Shown piece by piece: positions 1 through 7,331 of a DNA stretch of 64,000 nt. The notes beneath the pieces were generated by a model. That model saw only the letters and a program-made list of their open reading frames with translations. It had not been told where the DNA came from and ran no database searches. This DNA comes from Clostridia bacterium (GTDB lineage Bacteria > Bacillota > Clostridia > Christensenellales > CAG-1252), in assembly GCA_017444385.1 (NCBI GenBank), contig JAFSWQ010000013.1:1-64000 (forward strand), written 5' to 3'. Made by a program: the position numbers and the translations under genes. Positions within the stretch are counted from its first letter, which is position 1. Each line of letters begins with the position of its first letter.

Positions 1-39
1 CTTACCAAGGACGTGCTCTACCGACTGAGCCACATCAGC
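1..39 (-). tRNA. tRNA-Thr(GGT), cut by window edge
   Basis: Read on the minus strand, the 5' end lies at position 39. The acceptor 5' strand GCTGATG, the D arm (GCTC/GAGC) and the start of the anticodon arm follow. The anticodon loop TTGGTAA places anticodon GGT at 6-4, giving tRNA-Thr. The last visible base still fits the expected anticodon stem, so the gene is probably intact, with its 3' half outside the window. Confidence 0.75.
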
Positions 40-100
40 AAGGGTTATTTTTCAATGTTTTTGAGCACTTTTTAGGTTGCGCCCTCAACCGTCGGTTTAT

Positions 101-140
101 CTTTACCAAGGACGTGCTCTACCGACTGAGCCATATCAGC
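101..140 (-). pseudogene. decayed 5' half of tRNA-Thr(GGT)
   Basis: This is a near-exact second copy of the 5' half of the neighbouring tRNA-Thr, about 101 bp away in the same orientation; only about two bases differ. It runs from the acceptor 5' strand (140) through the anticodon GGT (107-105). After the loop the sequence no longer pairs with the CGTCC anticodon stem (AGATA instead of GGACG), and no T arm or acceptor 3' strand follows. A 5-bp hairpin (GGTTG/CAACC, 75-90) sits where the 3' half should be. I infer a partial tandem duplication or the scar of a past recombination event, not a working tRNA. Confidence 0.65.
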
Positions 141-141
141 A

Positions 142-730
142 TACCTCTAATGCTTTTTGATTATAGAACATTCTTAAAGATTTGTCAAACATTTTTTTGA
201 ATTTTTTTCATTCTACAACTTACCATTTTACAACTTACCGTTTTTCAACTCGTCGCGTATGACGGTATAAATAGAATACGTTCCGTATAAGCCTCAAAAA
301 AGTTAATCCTCTTTAACTTGTAAGCGACTATTTTTTGTGCTATACTATTTTAAGAAGATCGTTGATAAAACGATTTTCAATCTTTCTTCAATGTTTATCC
401 GTATAATTGAGAAAAAACTACAGAGGTTACGTGGCTTTGATTGTTCGCACGCATACTAACTGTTTGAAGGCTTGCCGACGAACGATAGAATAGAAGTTGG
501 TACAAACAATATGAATAAAGAGGTATTGATAATAAGCAAAACAAAAACTAAAAAAAGAAAGTACCACGAGCAAAAGCTTATTTCCGTGGGGGACTACAAG
601 GACATAGCTTAATACTATACCGAGCCCAATCACTTTCTTTGAAATATTATAAAAGTAAAATACTACTTTGTCGACAAGGTTATTATGAAAAAACATTCAA
701 AATAAAGACGTTGCTAAACGGTGAATAGTT
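142..730. other. intergenic region and long leader of the two-component operon
   Basis: This AT-rich stretch separates the tRNA remnant from the response regulator. It holds the promoter and direct-repeat box described separately (376-407). If transcription starts near position 414, the response regulator mRNA has a leader of about 315 nt. I see no convincing coding region. An 89-codon hydrophobic reading frame on the minus strand (427-696) has no ribosome site and no recognisable family. No known riboswitch is recognised in the leader. Confidence 0.5.
376..407 (+). promoter_or_regulatory. TTCAAT direct repeats and -10 box (likely response-regulator site)
   Basis: Two TTCAAT copies (376-381 and 387-392) are spaced 11 bp centre to centre and followed by TATAAT at 402-407. 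The repeats occupy the -35 position, the arrangement used by OmpR/PhoB-type activators. The same pattern recurs before the lipoprotein gene at 2741-2773, so the adjacent regulator is the natural candidate binder (inference). Confidence 0.6.
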
Positions 731-1411
731 ATGAAGATTTTAGTTGCTGAGGATGAAAAAAGAATGAACCGAGCGTTATGCGAGATCCTTCGCCAAGAGG
801 GGTACGACGTTGATTCCGTTGAAAACGGCGGGGACGCTCTCTCTTATATCGAAAGCGGTATATACGATTTGATTTTGCTCGACGTTATGATGCCGAAAAT
901 GAACGGATTCGACGTGGCTCGAAAAGCGCGCAACATGGGGATTCTCACGCCGATTATTATGTTGACGGCAAAAAGCGAACTCGACGATAAAGTGGAAGGG
1001 CTGGATAGCGGCGCGGACGACTATTTAACCAAACCGTTTATGGCGAAAGAATTGCTTGCGAGGGTAAGGGCGCATTTGAGAAGAGGCGTACCGACCAACG
1101 ACGGAAGCCTAACCTACGACGATCTTATCCTCGACGTAAAGAACGCCGTACTGCGTTGCGCTAACGGAAACAGCGTTCGCCTCGGTGAAAAAGAGCTGAA
1201 AATCATGGAATATCTCATAGCCAATCAAGGACGCGTATTGACGCGCGAACAACTTGCCGTCAAAATATGGGGATTCGAAAGCGAAGCCGAATACAACAAC
1301 GTCGAGGTTTATATGTCGTTTGCTCGAAAAAAACTCGCTTTCGTGGGTTCAAAATGCGAGATAAAAGCCGTTCGAGGCGTGGGATATGAGTTGAGGTGTA
1401 AAGATGTTTAA
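731..1411 (+). CDS. OmpR/PhoB-family response regulator
   Basis: This is a 226-residue DNA-binding response regulator. The receiver domain (about 1-118) has the acidic pocket E7/D8, phospho-acceptor D51 in LLDVMMPK, T79 and K101 (TKPF). The C-terminal winged helix (about 125-224) ends with the typical VRGVGYELR. It should be phosphorylated by the sensor kinase encoded next, whose start codon overlaps its 3' end by 8 nt, so the two are translated together. The shared TTCAAT repeat boxes suggest it controls its own operon and the downstream lipoprotein gene. The inducing signal is unknown. In related Clostridia, regulators of this type often sit beside VTC/DUF4956 genes, as here. Confidence 0.93.
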   Translation: MKILVAEDEKRMNRALCEILRQEGYDVDSVENGGDALSYIESGIYDLILLDVMMPKMNGFDVARKARNMGILTPIIMLTAKSELDDKVEGLDSGADDYLTKPFMAKELLARVRAHLRRGVPTNDGSLTYDDLILDVKNAVLRCANGNSVRLGEKELKIMEYLIANQGRVLTREQLAVKIWGFESEAEYNNVEVYMSFARKKLAFVGSKCEIKAVRGVGYELRCKDV

Positions 1412-2675
1412 CAAATCGAAAAGAAAAATCGTTTTCGCCATAGTTTTTTCTCTTTTGGCGTTGATGACGATAACGCTCGTTACGATATACGTTTCCAATC
1501 TTTTAACCATTCAAAAGGAAAACGAGGAAATGCTGCGAACTTTCACGGAGCGTTATTCTCTTGAAGCGCAACCTAACCTTCCCGTCGGCGATAAGCCCGA
1601 AGGCGATATAGGCGTTCCTACGGACGCGCCGCCCGTTCCGCGCGATGACGGCAAAAACGGCAGAAACGAACCCGCCTTCCGTCTATCCACTTTTTACTCG
1701 GTGGCGTATTCGAAGTCGGGCGAAGTCCTCGCGATAAATAACGGCGATAACGATCTACAAAGCGAAGAGAAATTGCTCGAAATCGCGTCTACTGCAATGG
1801 CAAAAACCAAAAACAGCGGACGTATCGGCAACCTATCCTATCTAGTTACCGATCGAGGCGATTATACGCTCGTCGCCATGATAGACGGTACGATCAACGA
1901 TAACAACCAAAGAAAGCTCTTGTGGCTTATGATGGGAATAGGCGGCGGCGCGTTAGTCGTACTGGCTGTGTTATCCGTCTTTATAGCTAGGAAAATCGTT
2001 TCGCCAATGGAAGAAAACGACAAACGTCAAAAGCGTTTCGTTTCGGACGCAGGGCACGAATTGAAGACGCCTATAGCCGTTATATCCACTAACAGCGAAT
2101 TATTGAAGCGGGAGATAGGCAACAACGAATGGCTCGCCAATATCGACTATGAAAACGAGAGAATGTCCGAACTTGTGCAACAATTACTCTCGCTTTCCCG
2201 CGCGGAAGCCGGCGAATTGCCCAAAGAACGCCTTGATTTATCTCAACTCGTTACGGGCGAAACGCTACCTTTCGAGAGCATCGCCTTCGAGAAAGGAAAA
2301 ACGCTCGAATCGTTCGTTACCGAAGGCCTGCATATTTCAGGCAACGCCAACCAACTGCGACAACTGGTATCCATTCTTCTCGACAACGCGCTTTCTCACG
2401 GCGTCGACGAAAACGTAACCCTCTCGCTTACCTTAGAAAAACGATCGATCGTACTTTCCGTTTCAAACGGAGCGAACGAAATAAGCGAAGAGCAAATCTC
2501 TCACCTTTTCGATAGATTCTATCGCGCCGACGAATCCCGCGCGCAATCGGGCTCGCACTACGGACTCGGACTGTCTATCGCCAAAGCGATAGCGGAAAGT
2601 CACGGCGGCAATATACGCGCAGAGTACCGAGAGGGAAAGATAACCTTTATAGTGACCTTCCCAAACAAAAACTAA
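1404..2675 (+). CDS. membrane sensor histidine kinase (HisKA/HATPase)
   Basis: This is a 423-residue kinase with an N-terminal transmembrane segment (about 9-31), an extracytoplasmic region of about 140 residues with a Pro/Asp-rich stretch (60-90), and a second transmembrane segment (172-194). The HisKA H-box is SDAGHELKTP with the phospho-accepting H218. It is followed by the N box (LLDNALSHG) and the G2 region HYGLGLSIAKAI of the ATPase domain. It has little or no HAMP linker. It overlaps the response regulator by 8 nt and has a GAGGTG ribosome site inside that gene. It is expected to autophosphorylate and pass phosphate to D51 of the regulator. The ligand cannot be deduced. Confidence 0.92.
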   Translation: MFNKSKRKIVFAIVFSLLALMTITLVTIYVSNLLTIQKENEEMLRTFTERYSLEAQPNLPVGDKPEGDIGVPTDAPPVPRDDGKNGRNEPAFRLSTFYSVAYSKSGEVLAINNGDNDLQSEEKLLEIASTAMAKTKNSGRIGNLSYLVTDRGDYTLVAMIDGTINDNNQRKLLWLMMGIGGGALVVLAVLSVFIARKIVSPMEENDKRQKRFVSDAGHELKTPIAVISTNSELLKREIGNNEWLANIDYENERMSELVQQLLSLSRAEAGELPKERLDLSQLVTGETLPFESIAFEKGKTLESFVTEGLHISGNANQLRQLVSILLDNALSHGVDENVTLSLTLEKRSIVLSVSNGANEISEEQISHLFDRFYRADESRAQSGSHYGLGLSIAKAIAESHGGNIRAEYREGKITFIVTFPNKN

Positions 2676-2695
2676 TCTATAATTTATTAGGTTCC

Positions 2696-2727
2696 AATCC
2701 GTTCGAAAAACTCGGACGGATTTTTTA
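2696..2727 (+). terminator. rho-independent terminator after the kinase gene
   Basis: An inverted repeat AATCCGT/ACGGATT with a 13-nt loop is followed by a run of T (2721-2726) and further T-rich sequence. It lies 20 bp past the kinase stop and just before the next promoter. Confidence 0.7.
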
Positions 2728-2740
2728 TTTTTTAAGTTTT

Positions 2741-2773
2741 TTCAATCTTTTTTCAATAGATGCCGCGTAAAAT
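2741..2773 (+). promoter_or_regulatory. second TTCAAT direct-repeat promoter, lipoprotein gene
   Basis: TTCAAT at 2741-2746 and 2752-2757 (11-bp period) is followed after 10 bp by TAAAAT (2768-2773). The geometry matches the box upstream of the two-component operon at 376-407. It supports control of the lipoprotein by the adjacent response regulator (inference). Confidence 0.6.
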
Positions 2774-2855
2774 GAATGCGGAAGATGAAACCAAAGCGTT
2801 TTCCGAAAATCTTAAAAGACTTACGATTATCTCGAAAAGTCGAAAGGAGAATCTT

Positions 2856-4556
2856 ATGAAAAAGTATTTATGGATATTAGCGGTTATAGCGACGGTGGTT
2901 TGCATGACGGCGTTCGTAGGTTGCGGAGCTTTGACCCAAAACGCGAAACTATCAACCAATACTACGACGAATAACGTTTCCGCCGATCCGATCATTGAAG
3001 ACGCGGCGATAGACGAAACGTTCAACGACGTGGTGGAAGCGGTGGGAGATTTTTCGATTACCACGTCTGACGGCGAGTATTCCGAATCCAACGGCATATA
3101 TACGCTTTCAAAAGCGGGAACCTACACGCTTGAAGGTTCGCTTAACGGTCAAATACTGGTTGACGCAGGCGAAGACGATGAAATCGTCCTCGAGTTGAAC
3201 GGCGTAACGATAACCTACGGCACCGACTCACCTATCAAAGTGTTGAACGCGGACAAAGTTGAGATATCCGCCAAAAAGAATACCGAAAACGTTATTAAAG
3301 ACACGCGAAAGGAAAAGACGGTTGACGACGACTCGCAAGGACAAGGCGCGATTTATGCGAAATGCGACCTGAAATTCAAAGGCAACGGCATCCTCGTGCT
3401 TGAAGCCAATTACAATAACGGCATACACACTTCGAAAGACCTTACTCTCAAGAACCTTTCGTTGAAAGTTACGGCGGTAAACAACGCGTTAAAAGGTAAC
3501 GATTCTGTAACCATAGAAAGCGGAACGATAGTCGCGATCTCTACTAAAGGCGACGGCGTCAAAACCGAAGACACCGACCTTTCGTCCAAAGGCAACCAAC
3601 GTGGCACGGTAACAATCGAGGACGGTTCGTTAGCGGTCTACGCGGCGGGCGACGGTATTCAAGCGAGTTACGATTTCGTGATGAACGGCGGAAGTATTTC
3701 CATCTACACGGGTTCTTACAGTTCCTATACCGCAAGCGGCGCAAGCACGACTTCTTATAAAGGTGTCAAGGTTGGAAACGAGTTGACGGTAAACGCGGGA
3801 ACAATCAACGTTTACTCCTACGACGACGGGTTGCACGCCGATTACGGCGCAACTCTTGAAAACGGGAATAAAGGTCAAGGAAATATCAATATAAACGGCG
3901 GCGAAATCAAAATCAGCGTTTATTCCCCTACGAAAACCACGCCGGGCGGAAGAATGGGTCCCGGAGGTTGGAGCGGTCAACAAACGGTAACCGGTAGCGA
4001 CGCCATTCACGCCGACAACACTCTTACGATATCGGGCGGTACGATCAACGTCGACAGCGCGTACGAAGGACTGGAAGCGAGTTTCATAGTTATTAACGGC
4101 GGAACCACCAATATATTTGCTACCGACGACGGAATAAATGCCTGTAAGAAAATAACCAATTCTCCTTCCATACTCGTTAGCGACGGATACTTGTTCGTCG
4201 CAGTCCCCACCAACGGCGATACCGACGGTATCGACTCGAACGGAACTTACAAGCAAACGGGCGGCGTAGTTATCGCTTGCGGTCCCGGCAGCGCTGCGGG
4301 AAGAATGGGCGGCGGCGCCTGTGTGCTCGATGCCGACAAAGGCGTAACCTTGCAAGGCGGCACTTTGATACTTTTCGGCGGAATGGAAAACACGCCAAGT
4401 ACGTCGGGAATGACTAAAACGATATGCTCTTCTTCCACCGTGTCTACGGGTACTCATACTATAACGGTAGGCGAAGAAAGCTATTCGGTAACGCTTAAAT
4501 ACAGCGCGGGCGGTTGCGTAGTTTACAGCGCCTCAGGGCAAGCGTCTCTAAAATAA
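2856..4556 (+). CDS. Cthe_2159-type beta-helix lipoprotein (DUF4353)
   Basis: This is a 566-residue secreted lipoprotein. The start ATG at 2856 is chosen because AAAGGAG lies 6 nt upstream and the product then begins with a signal peptide MKKYLWILAV... ending in a lipobox before C23 (FVGC). The mature protein consists of Gly/Asn/Thr-rich rungs (GTINVYSYDDGLHADYG and similar, GGTINVDSAYEGLE) typical of right-handed beta-helix proteins of the Cthe_2159 carbohydrate-binding family. A Gly-rich GGRMGPGGW linker sits mid-protein. This family commonly neighbours VTC polyphosphate polymerase and DUF4956 genes, whose broken copies lie directly downstream. The probable role is cell-surface polysaccharide binding; the exact ligand is unknown. 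Confidence 0.8.
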   Translation: MKKYLWILAVIATVVCMTAFVGCGALTQNAKLSTNTTTNNVSADPIIEDAAIDETFNDVVEAVGDFSITTSDGEYSESNGIYTLSKAGTYTLEGSLNGQILVDAGEDDEIVLELNGVTITYGTDSPIKVLNADKVEISAKKNTENVIKDTRKEKTVDDDSQGQGAIYAKCDLKFKGNGILVLEANYNNGIHTSKDLTLKNLSLKVTAVNNALKGNDSVTIESGTIVAISTKGDGVKTEDTDLSSKGNQRGTVTIEDGSLAVYAAGDGIQASYDFVMNGGSISIYTGSYSSYTASGASTTSYKGVKVGNELTVNAGTINVYSYDDGLHADYGATLENGNKGQGNININGGEIKISVYSPTKTTPGGRMGPGGWSGQQTVTGSDAIHADNTLTISGGTINVDSAYEGLEASFIVINGGTTNIFATDDGINACKKITNSPSILVSDGYLFVAVPTNGDTDGIDSNGTYKQTGGVVIACGPGSAAGRMGGGACVLDADKGVTLQGGTLILFGGMENTPSTSGMTKTICSSSTVSTGTHTITVGEESYSVTLKYSAGGCVVYSASGQASLK

Positions 4557-4673
4557 TAGAATCGATGCGGCGTAGAATCGCGATCTTGGGCAACGATAGT
4601 TATAACCCCGTCGCGTAAACGAACGAACGGTAAGCGAACACGACGCGCTTTAAATAAGAATAAGGAGATAATT

Positions 4674-5383
4674 ATGGAAAAAGAAAAACCCATCGTCGTT
4701 ATGAAACGACGAAATGAAATATATACTCTCCGCCGAACAAGCGGCGTTTTTGAAAGAGCGTCTCGTAGGGCGAATGAAGGAGGATAAGTACGGATTAACG
4801 TCCATCGCTTCCCTCTATTACGATGAACCCGATCGCAGGGTGATACGCGCGTCCATCGAAAAGCCCGCTTTCAAAGAGAAAATAAGGTTGCGTTCTTACG
4901 GGCTTGCAACTAATTAAAGCGAAGTGTTTCTCGAACTCAAACGAAAGGCGGATAAAATAGTGTATAAACGCCGCGTCTCGACGACAATTTCAAAGGTAGA
5001 AGCCCTTTTTCAAAGGCGAGGGAAAGATATGCGAGGATGGGCAAATAGCGAGGGAAATATCCTATTTCCGCGACTATTACAAAGATTTGGAGCCCTCTTG
5101 CCTTATCATTTACGACAGGATTGCCTATTTCGAGAAAGACGGCGATTTGCGACTTACCATCGACCATAATCCGCGGTATCGCGCGAACGATCTGAATCTT
5201 ACGTCGTCTTTGGAAGGAACGCCCCTACTAAAAGAGGGCGAAACCATTCTCGAAATAAAGGTGCAGGACGCAATGCCTTTATGGTTATCCGCAATTCTCG
5301 CGGAAGGCGGAATATGTAAATCGAGTTTTTCCAAATACGGGGAAGCTTATAAGCGACAAGCGTACAGGGCGTTCAACGGCTAA
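4674..5383 (+). pseudogene. polyphosphate polymerase VTC-domain gene, multiply broken
   Basis: The reading frame starts at ATG 4674 behind AAGGAG. Pieces of a VTC domain can be read in two frames: KYILSAEQ, SLYYDEPD, IRLRSYG, VFLELKRK, YKRRVS, then CEDGQIAREISYF, LIIYDRIAY and ILEIKVQDAMPLWL. Three lesions separate them: about 2 nt missing near 4711 (restoring TA would give MKRYEMKYILS), a TAA stop at 4915-4917 inside what should be LATxDSEVFLEL, and a frameshift near 5010. The intact enzyme would make or bind inorganic polyphosphate at the membrane. With three independent lesions I regard it as a true pseudogene. It lies in the lipoprotein operon. Confidence 0.85.
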
Positions 5384-5410
5384 CCGACAAACGAAGGAAG
5401 GAGATAGATT

Positions 5411-6101
5411 ATATTTAATTCGATTTTTACAAACGGAACTACGGTTGGTATGGTGTTTTTAATGGCGGGGCTCGCTCTTGTTTTCGGCTTACTTTACGCG
5501 TTTATGGTCTCGTTAAAACAAAGGTCTTCGAAAGGATTCTTTATAACTTTATCGCTTATGCCGATGATGGTATCCATTGCGATATGCCTACTAGAAACCT
5601 TCCTTAGCGGCGCGACCGAAACCGCTTCGAGAATAGCGACCATCGCCGTCCCTCTCGGCTTGGTTCGTTTCCGTTCGGCAAACGGCAAAGCGGAAGAAGT
5701 GCTTACCCTTTTGGGGTCAGTCGTGTCGGGTTTGATCTTCGGTTTAGGATACGCCGCATACGGCTCGATAAGTCTCGTCCTATTCGGTCTACTATACGTA
5801 GCCTTAACTTGCTTACCTATCTTCAAAAACAAAAAGTTCGAGCGAAAAGCTGCTTAAAATAACCATTCCCGAATCGTTGGATTATTCCGACGTATTCAAC
5901 GAAACGTTTGAGCGCTTCCTCAAAGAACACGAGATGGTCGGCGTAAAAACAACCGGTATGGGCAGTATGTTTAAGTTATCCTACCGTATAGTAATGAAAG
6001 ACGCTTCGCAAGAAAAGGAAATGATCGACGAACTTCGCATTCGCAACGGCAACCTCGAAATCGGCTCCCTTCCCTTCGTCGACGACGTAAAAACCCTATA
6101 A
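5411..6101 (+). pseudogene. DUF4956 membrane protein gene, start lost and frameshifted
   Basis: Upstream of the first ATG (5450), the frame is open back to 5411 and reads IFNSIFTNGTTVG, the usual DUF4956 N terminus. The codon at 5411, correctly spaced behind AAGGAGATAGATT, is ATA where ATG is expected. The membrane half (three to four hydrophobic segments, PLGLVRFRSANGKAEE) runs to about 5840. The frame then shifts and the cytoplasmic half continues from about 5844 (SEKLLKITIPESLDY) to 6101 (VGVKTTGMGSMFKLSYRIVMKD, DELRIRNGNLEI). DUF4956 proteins are paired with VTC polymerases, and both partners are damaged here. Function of the family is poorly defined. Confidence 0.8.
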
Positions 6102-6264
6102 TTCCCTTCTCGTAAAAATCCTTAGTTACTTTCGATAACATACGTGTAAAATGCAAAACAATTCTATAATAATGTTTTGACTATGGTTGTTTTTGAGGTT
6201 GAACATATTTTAGTGACGACGATGGTTGCCCCAAACTATTGCTAAATAATGTTTTTAGAGGGTG

Positions 6265-6293
6265 TTGATTTTTGGGAAGAGGTGTGGTAGAAT
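6265..6293 (+). promoter_or_regulatory. promoter of the pyrophosphatase-like gene
   Basis: TTGATT (6265-6270), a 17-bp spacer and TAGAAT (6288-6293). Transcription would begin near 6300, which rules out the in-frame start at 6272 and supports ATG 6311. Confidence 0.5.
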
Positions 6294-6310
6294 TGGTTAA
6301 GAGGTGTGTT

Positions 6311-6631
6311 ATGGTATTAGGCGAAGTTTGTTGTATTAAAATTGATCATAAGATTGGTTCGGTTGACGAAAACGGGTTGTATTACCCTATCAACGTCGGA
6401 TATATCTCAAAAGACGATTTCGAAGATACCCGCACCATAGTTTATCTTTTGGGCGTTACCGACCCCGTTACCGAGTACAACGGCGAATACATCGCGTTAG
6501 TCAAATGTTTGGGCGAGGAAGATAAAATCGTTTGCGCGCCTTTTGGGTTTGAACTCTCTAACGACCAAATAGCGCAAGAGATATCTTTCATTGACCCCTA
6601 TTGCAGTATTGAAAGACCAGTAAATATATAA
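6311..6631 (+). CDS. small inorganic-pyrophosphatase-like protein
   Basis: This is a 106-residue protein starting at ATG 6311 with GAGGTG 4 nt upstream. It resembles the short pyrophosphatase-related proteins of Clostridia: an N-terminal strand pair (GEVCCIKIDHKIGSVD), then YYPINVGYI, YLLGVTDPVTEYNGEYIALV and CAPFGFELSNDQI. These correspond to YYPxNYGYI and the VDxPxxxFxGxVIAI segments of family I pyrophosphatases. It is about 60 residues shorter than the classical enzyme, and several metal-binding aspartates are not evident, so catalytic activity is uncertain. It is monocistronic. I infer a hydrolase or binding role in nucleotide or pyrophosphate metabolism with moderate confidence. Confidence 0.5.
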   Translation: MVLGEVCCIKIDHKIGSVDENGLYYPINVGYISKDDFEDTRTIVYLLGVTDPVTEYNGEYIALVKCLGEEDKIVCAPFGFELSNDQIAQEISFIDPYCSIERPVNI

Positions 6632-7106
6632 AAATCGTAAGTTGCCATTTACCATTTTGATATCTATATATTATTGTTTTATATGCCCCGCAAAGTCGAA
6701 ACGTATCAATCGTTTTCTGTATTGCGGGGTTATTATATTGAAAAGCATTATGTTTATAATGATGCAATGAGTTGTATTCTTTACATTGGGGAATCCTTAA
6801 ATAACGAAGATAAATCGTCTAAAATAGACCCACCACGTTTCGTTGTTTTAAGTTCGTTGATGTCGTTAAACTAACGCAATAGGTTGTCTTGCTTGCGTTA
6901 AAAATACGTATATTCATTGACGTTTTGCTTTGATAGGTAAGATTTTTGAGTTGAATTATAGAAGACCTCGTGCTGCTTTCATCGAATGGGGGCAAGGTTA
7001 AGTTTTATTTGATAGTACAGCGGAAGGTTAGATTGCAGTAATGCTTTTGCGGAAGATTAGATTGCAGTAATTCGTTTACGGAAAGTTAGATTGCAGTAAC
7101 TCGTTT
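6632..7106. other. intergenic region with structured RNA and repeats, no gene seen
   Basis: It holds the hairpin at 6686-6729 and three 29-bp repeats at its right end. A 66-codon frame inside it runs through the hairpin and resembles nothing known. Otherwise the sequence is AT-rich and featureless. Confidence 0.5.
6686..6729 (+). terminator. long two-part hairpin, probable terminator
   Basis: CCCCGCAA (6686-6693) pairs with TTGCGGGG (6722-6729). Inside it, GAAACG pairs with CGTTTTC around the loop TATCAAT. A T/A-rich tail follows. It lies about 55 bp after the pyrophosphatase-like gene. Confidence 0.5.
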
Positions 7107-7107
7107 T
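7021..7107. repeat. three tandem 29-bp repeats
   Basis: Units begin at 7021, 7050 and 7079. Each carries CGGAA(G/A)(G/A)TTAGATTGCAGTAA followed by a T-rich tail. The array ends exactly at the stop-codon end of the minus-strand two-TM gene, so it could lie in the 3' end of that operon transcript. No hairpin is obvious within one unit. Confidence 0.75.
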
Positions 7108-7331
7108 TAGAATTCGCGTTTTAATCTGAATATGCCGAAAGCGAAGACTGCGGCTAGAAGGTCGATAAAAGCGACCGAGCCAAGCGTTATTGGAAACCAT
7201 ATCCCGGTAGGGGTTATGCCGAAATAAGTGATAGCGAGATAAGCCGCCGCGGCGACTACCACGAGCGCATTAAGCGCGAAAACCACGATATAGGCAATTT
7301 TCATATACTTCATAAGCTTTTTCATTCCCAA
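7107..7331 (-). CDS. small two-TM membrane protein
   Basis: This is a 74-residue protein with two hydrophobic segments (about 12-34 and 44-67) and basic ends (MGMKKLMKYMK, RLKREF), predicted to be a hairpin in the cytoplasmic membrane. Its start overlaps the 3' end of the upstream GLUG-type gene by 10 nt, so it is the last gene of a four-gene operon and likely translationally coupled. I recognise no family. The constant overlap suggests that its product works with the larger membrane protein (inference). Confidence 0.6.
   Translation of the reverse strand: MGMKKLMKYMKIAYIVVFALNALVVVAAAAYLAITYFGITPTGIWFPITLGSVAFIDLLAAVFAFGIFRLKREF

Noticed and set aside
427..696. 89-codon hydrophobic frame on the minus strand in the leader of the response regulator
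   Set aside because: No ribosome site, AT-rich hydrophobic content expected by chance, no family resemblance.
3630..4457. 275-codon minus-strand frame inside the lipoprotein gene
   Set aside because: Fully overlaps a confirmed gene whose repeats produce Arg/Ser/Val-rich antisense frames.
6674..6874. 66-codon frame after the pyrophosphatase-like gene
   Set aside because: Runs through a long terminator-type hairpin and lacks a ribosome site.
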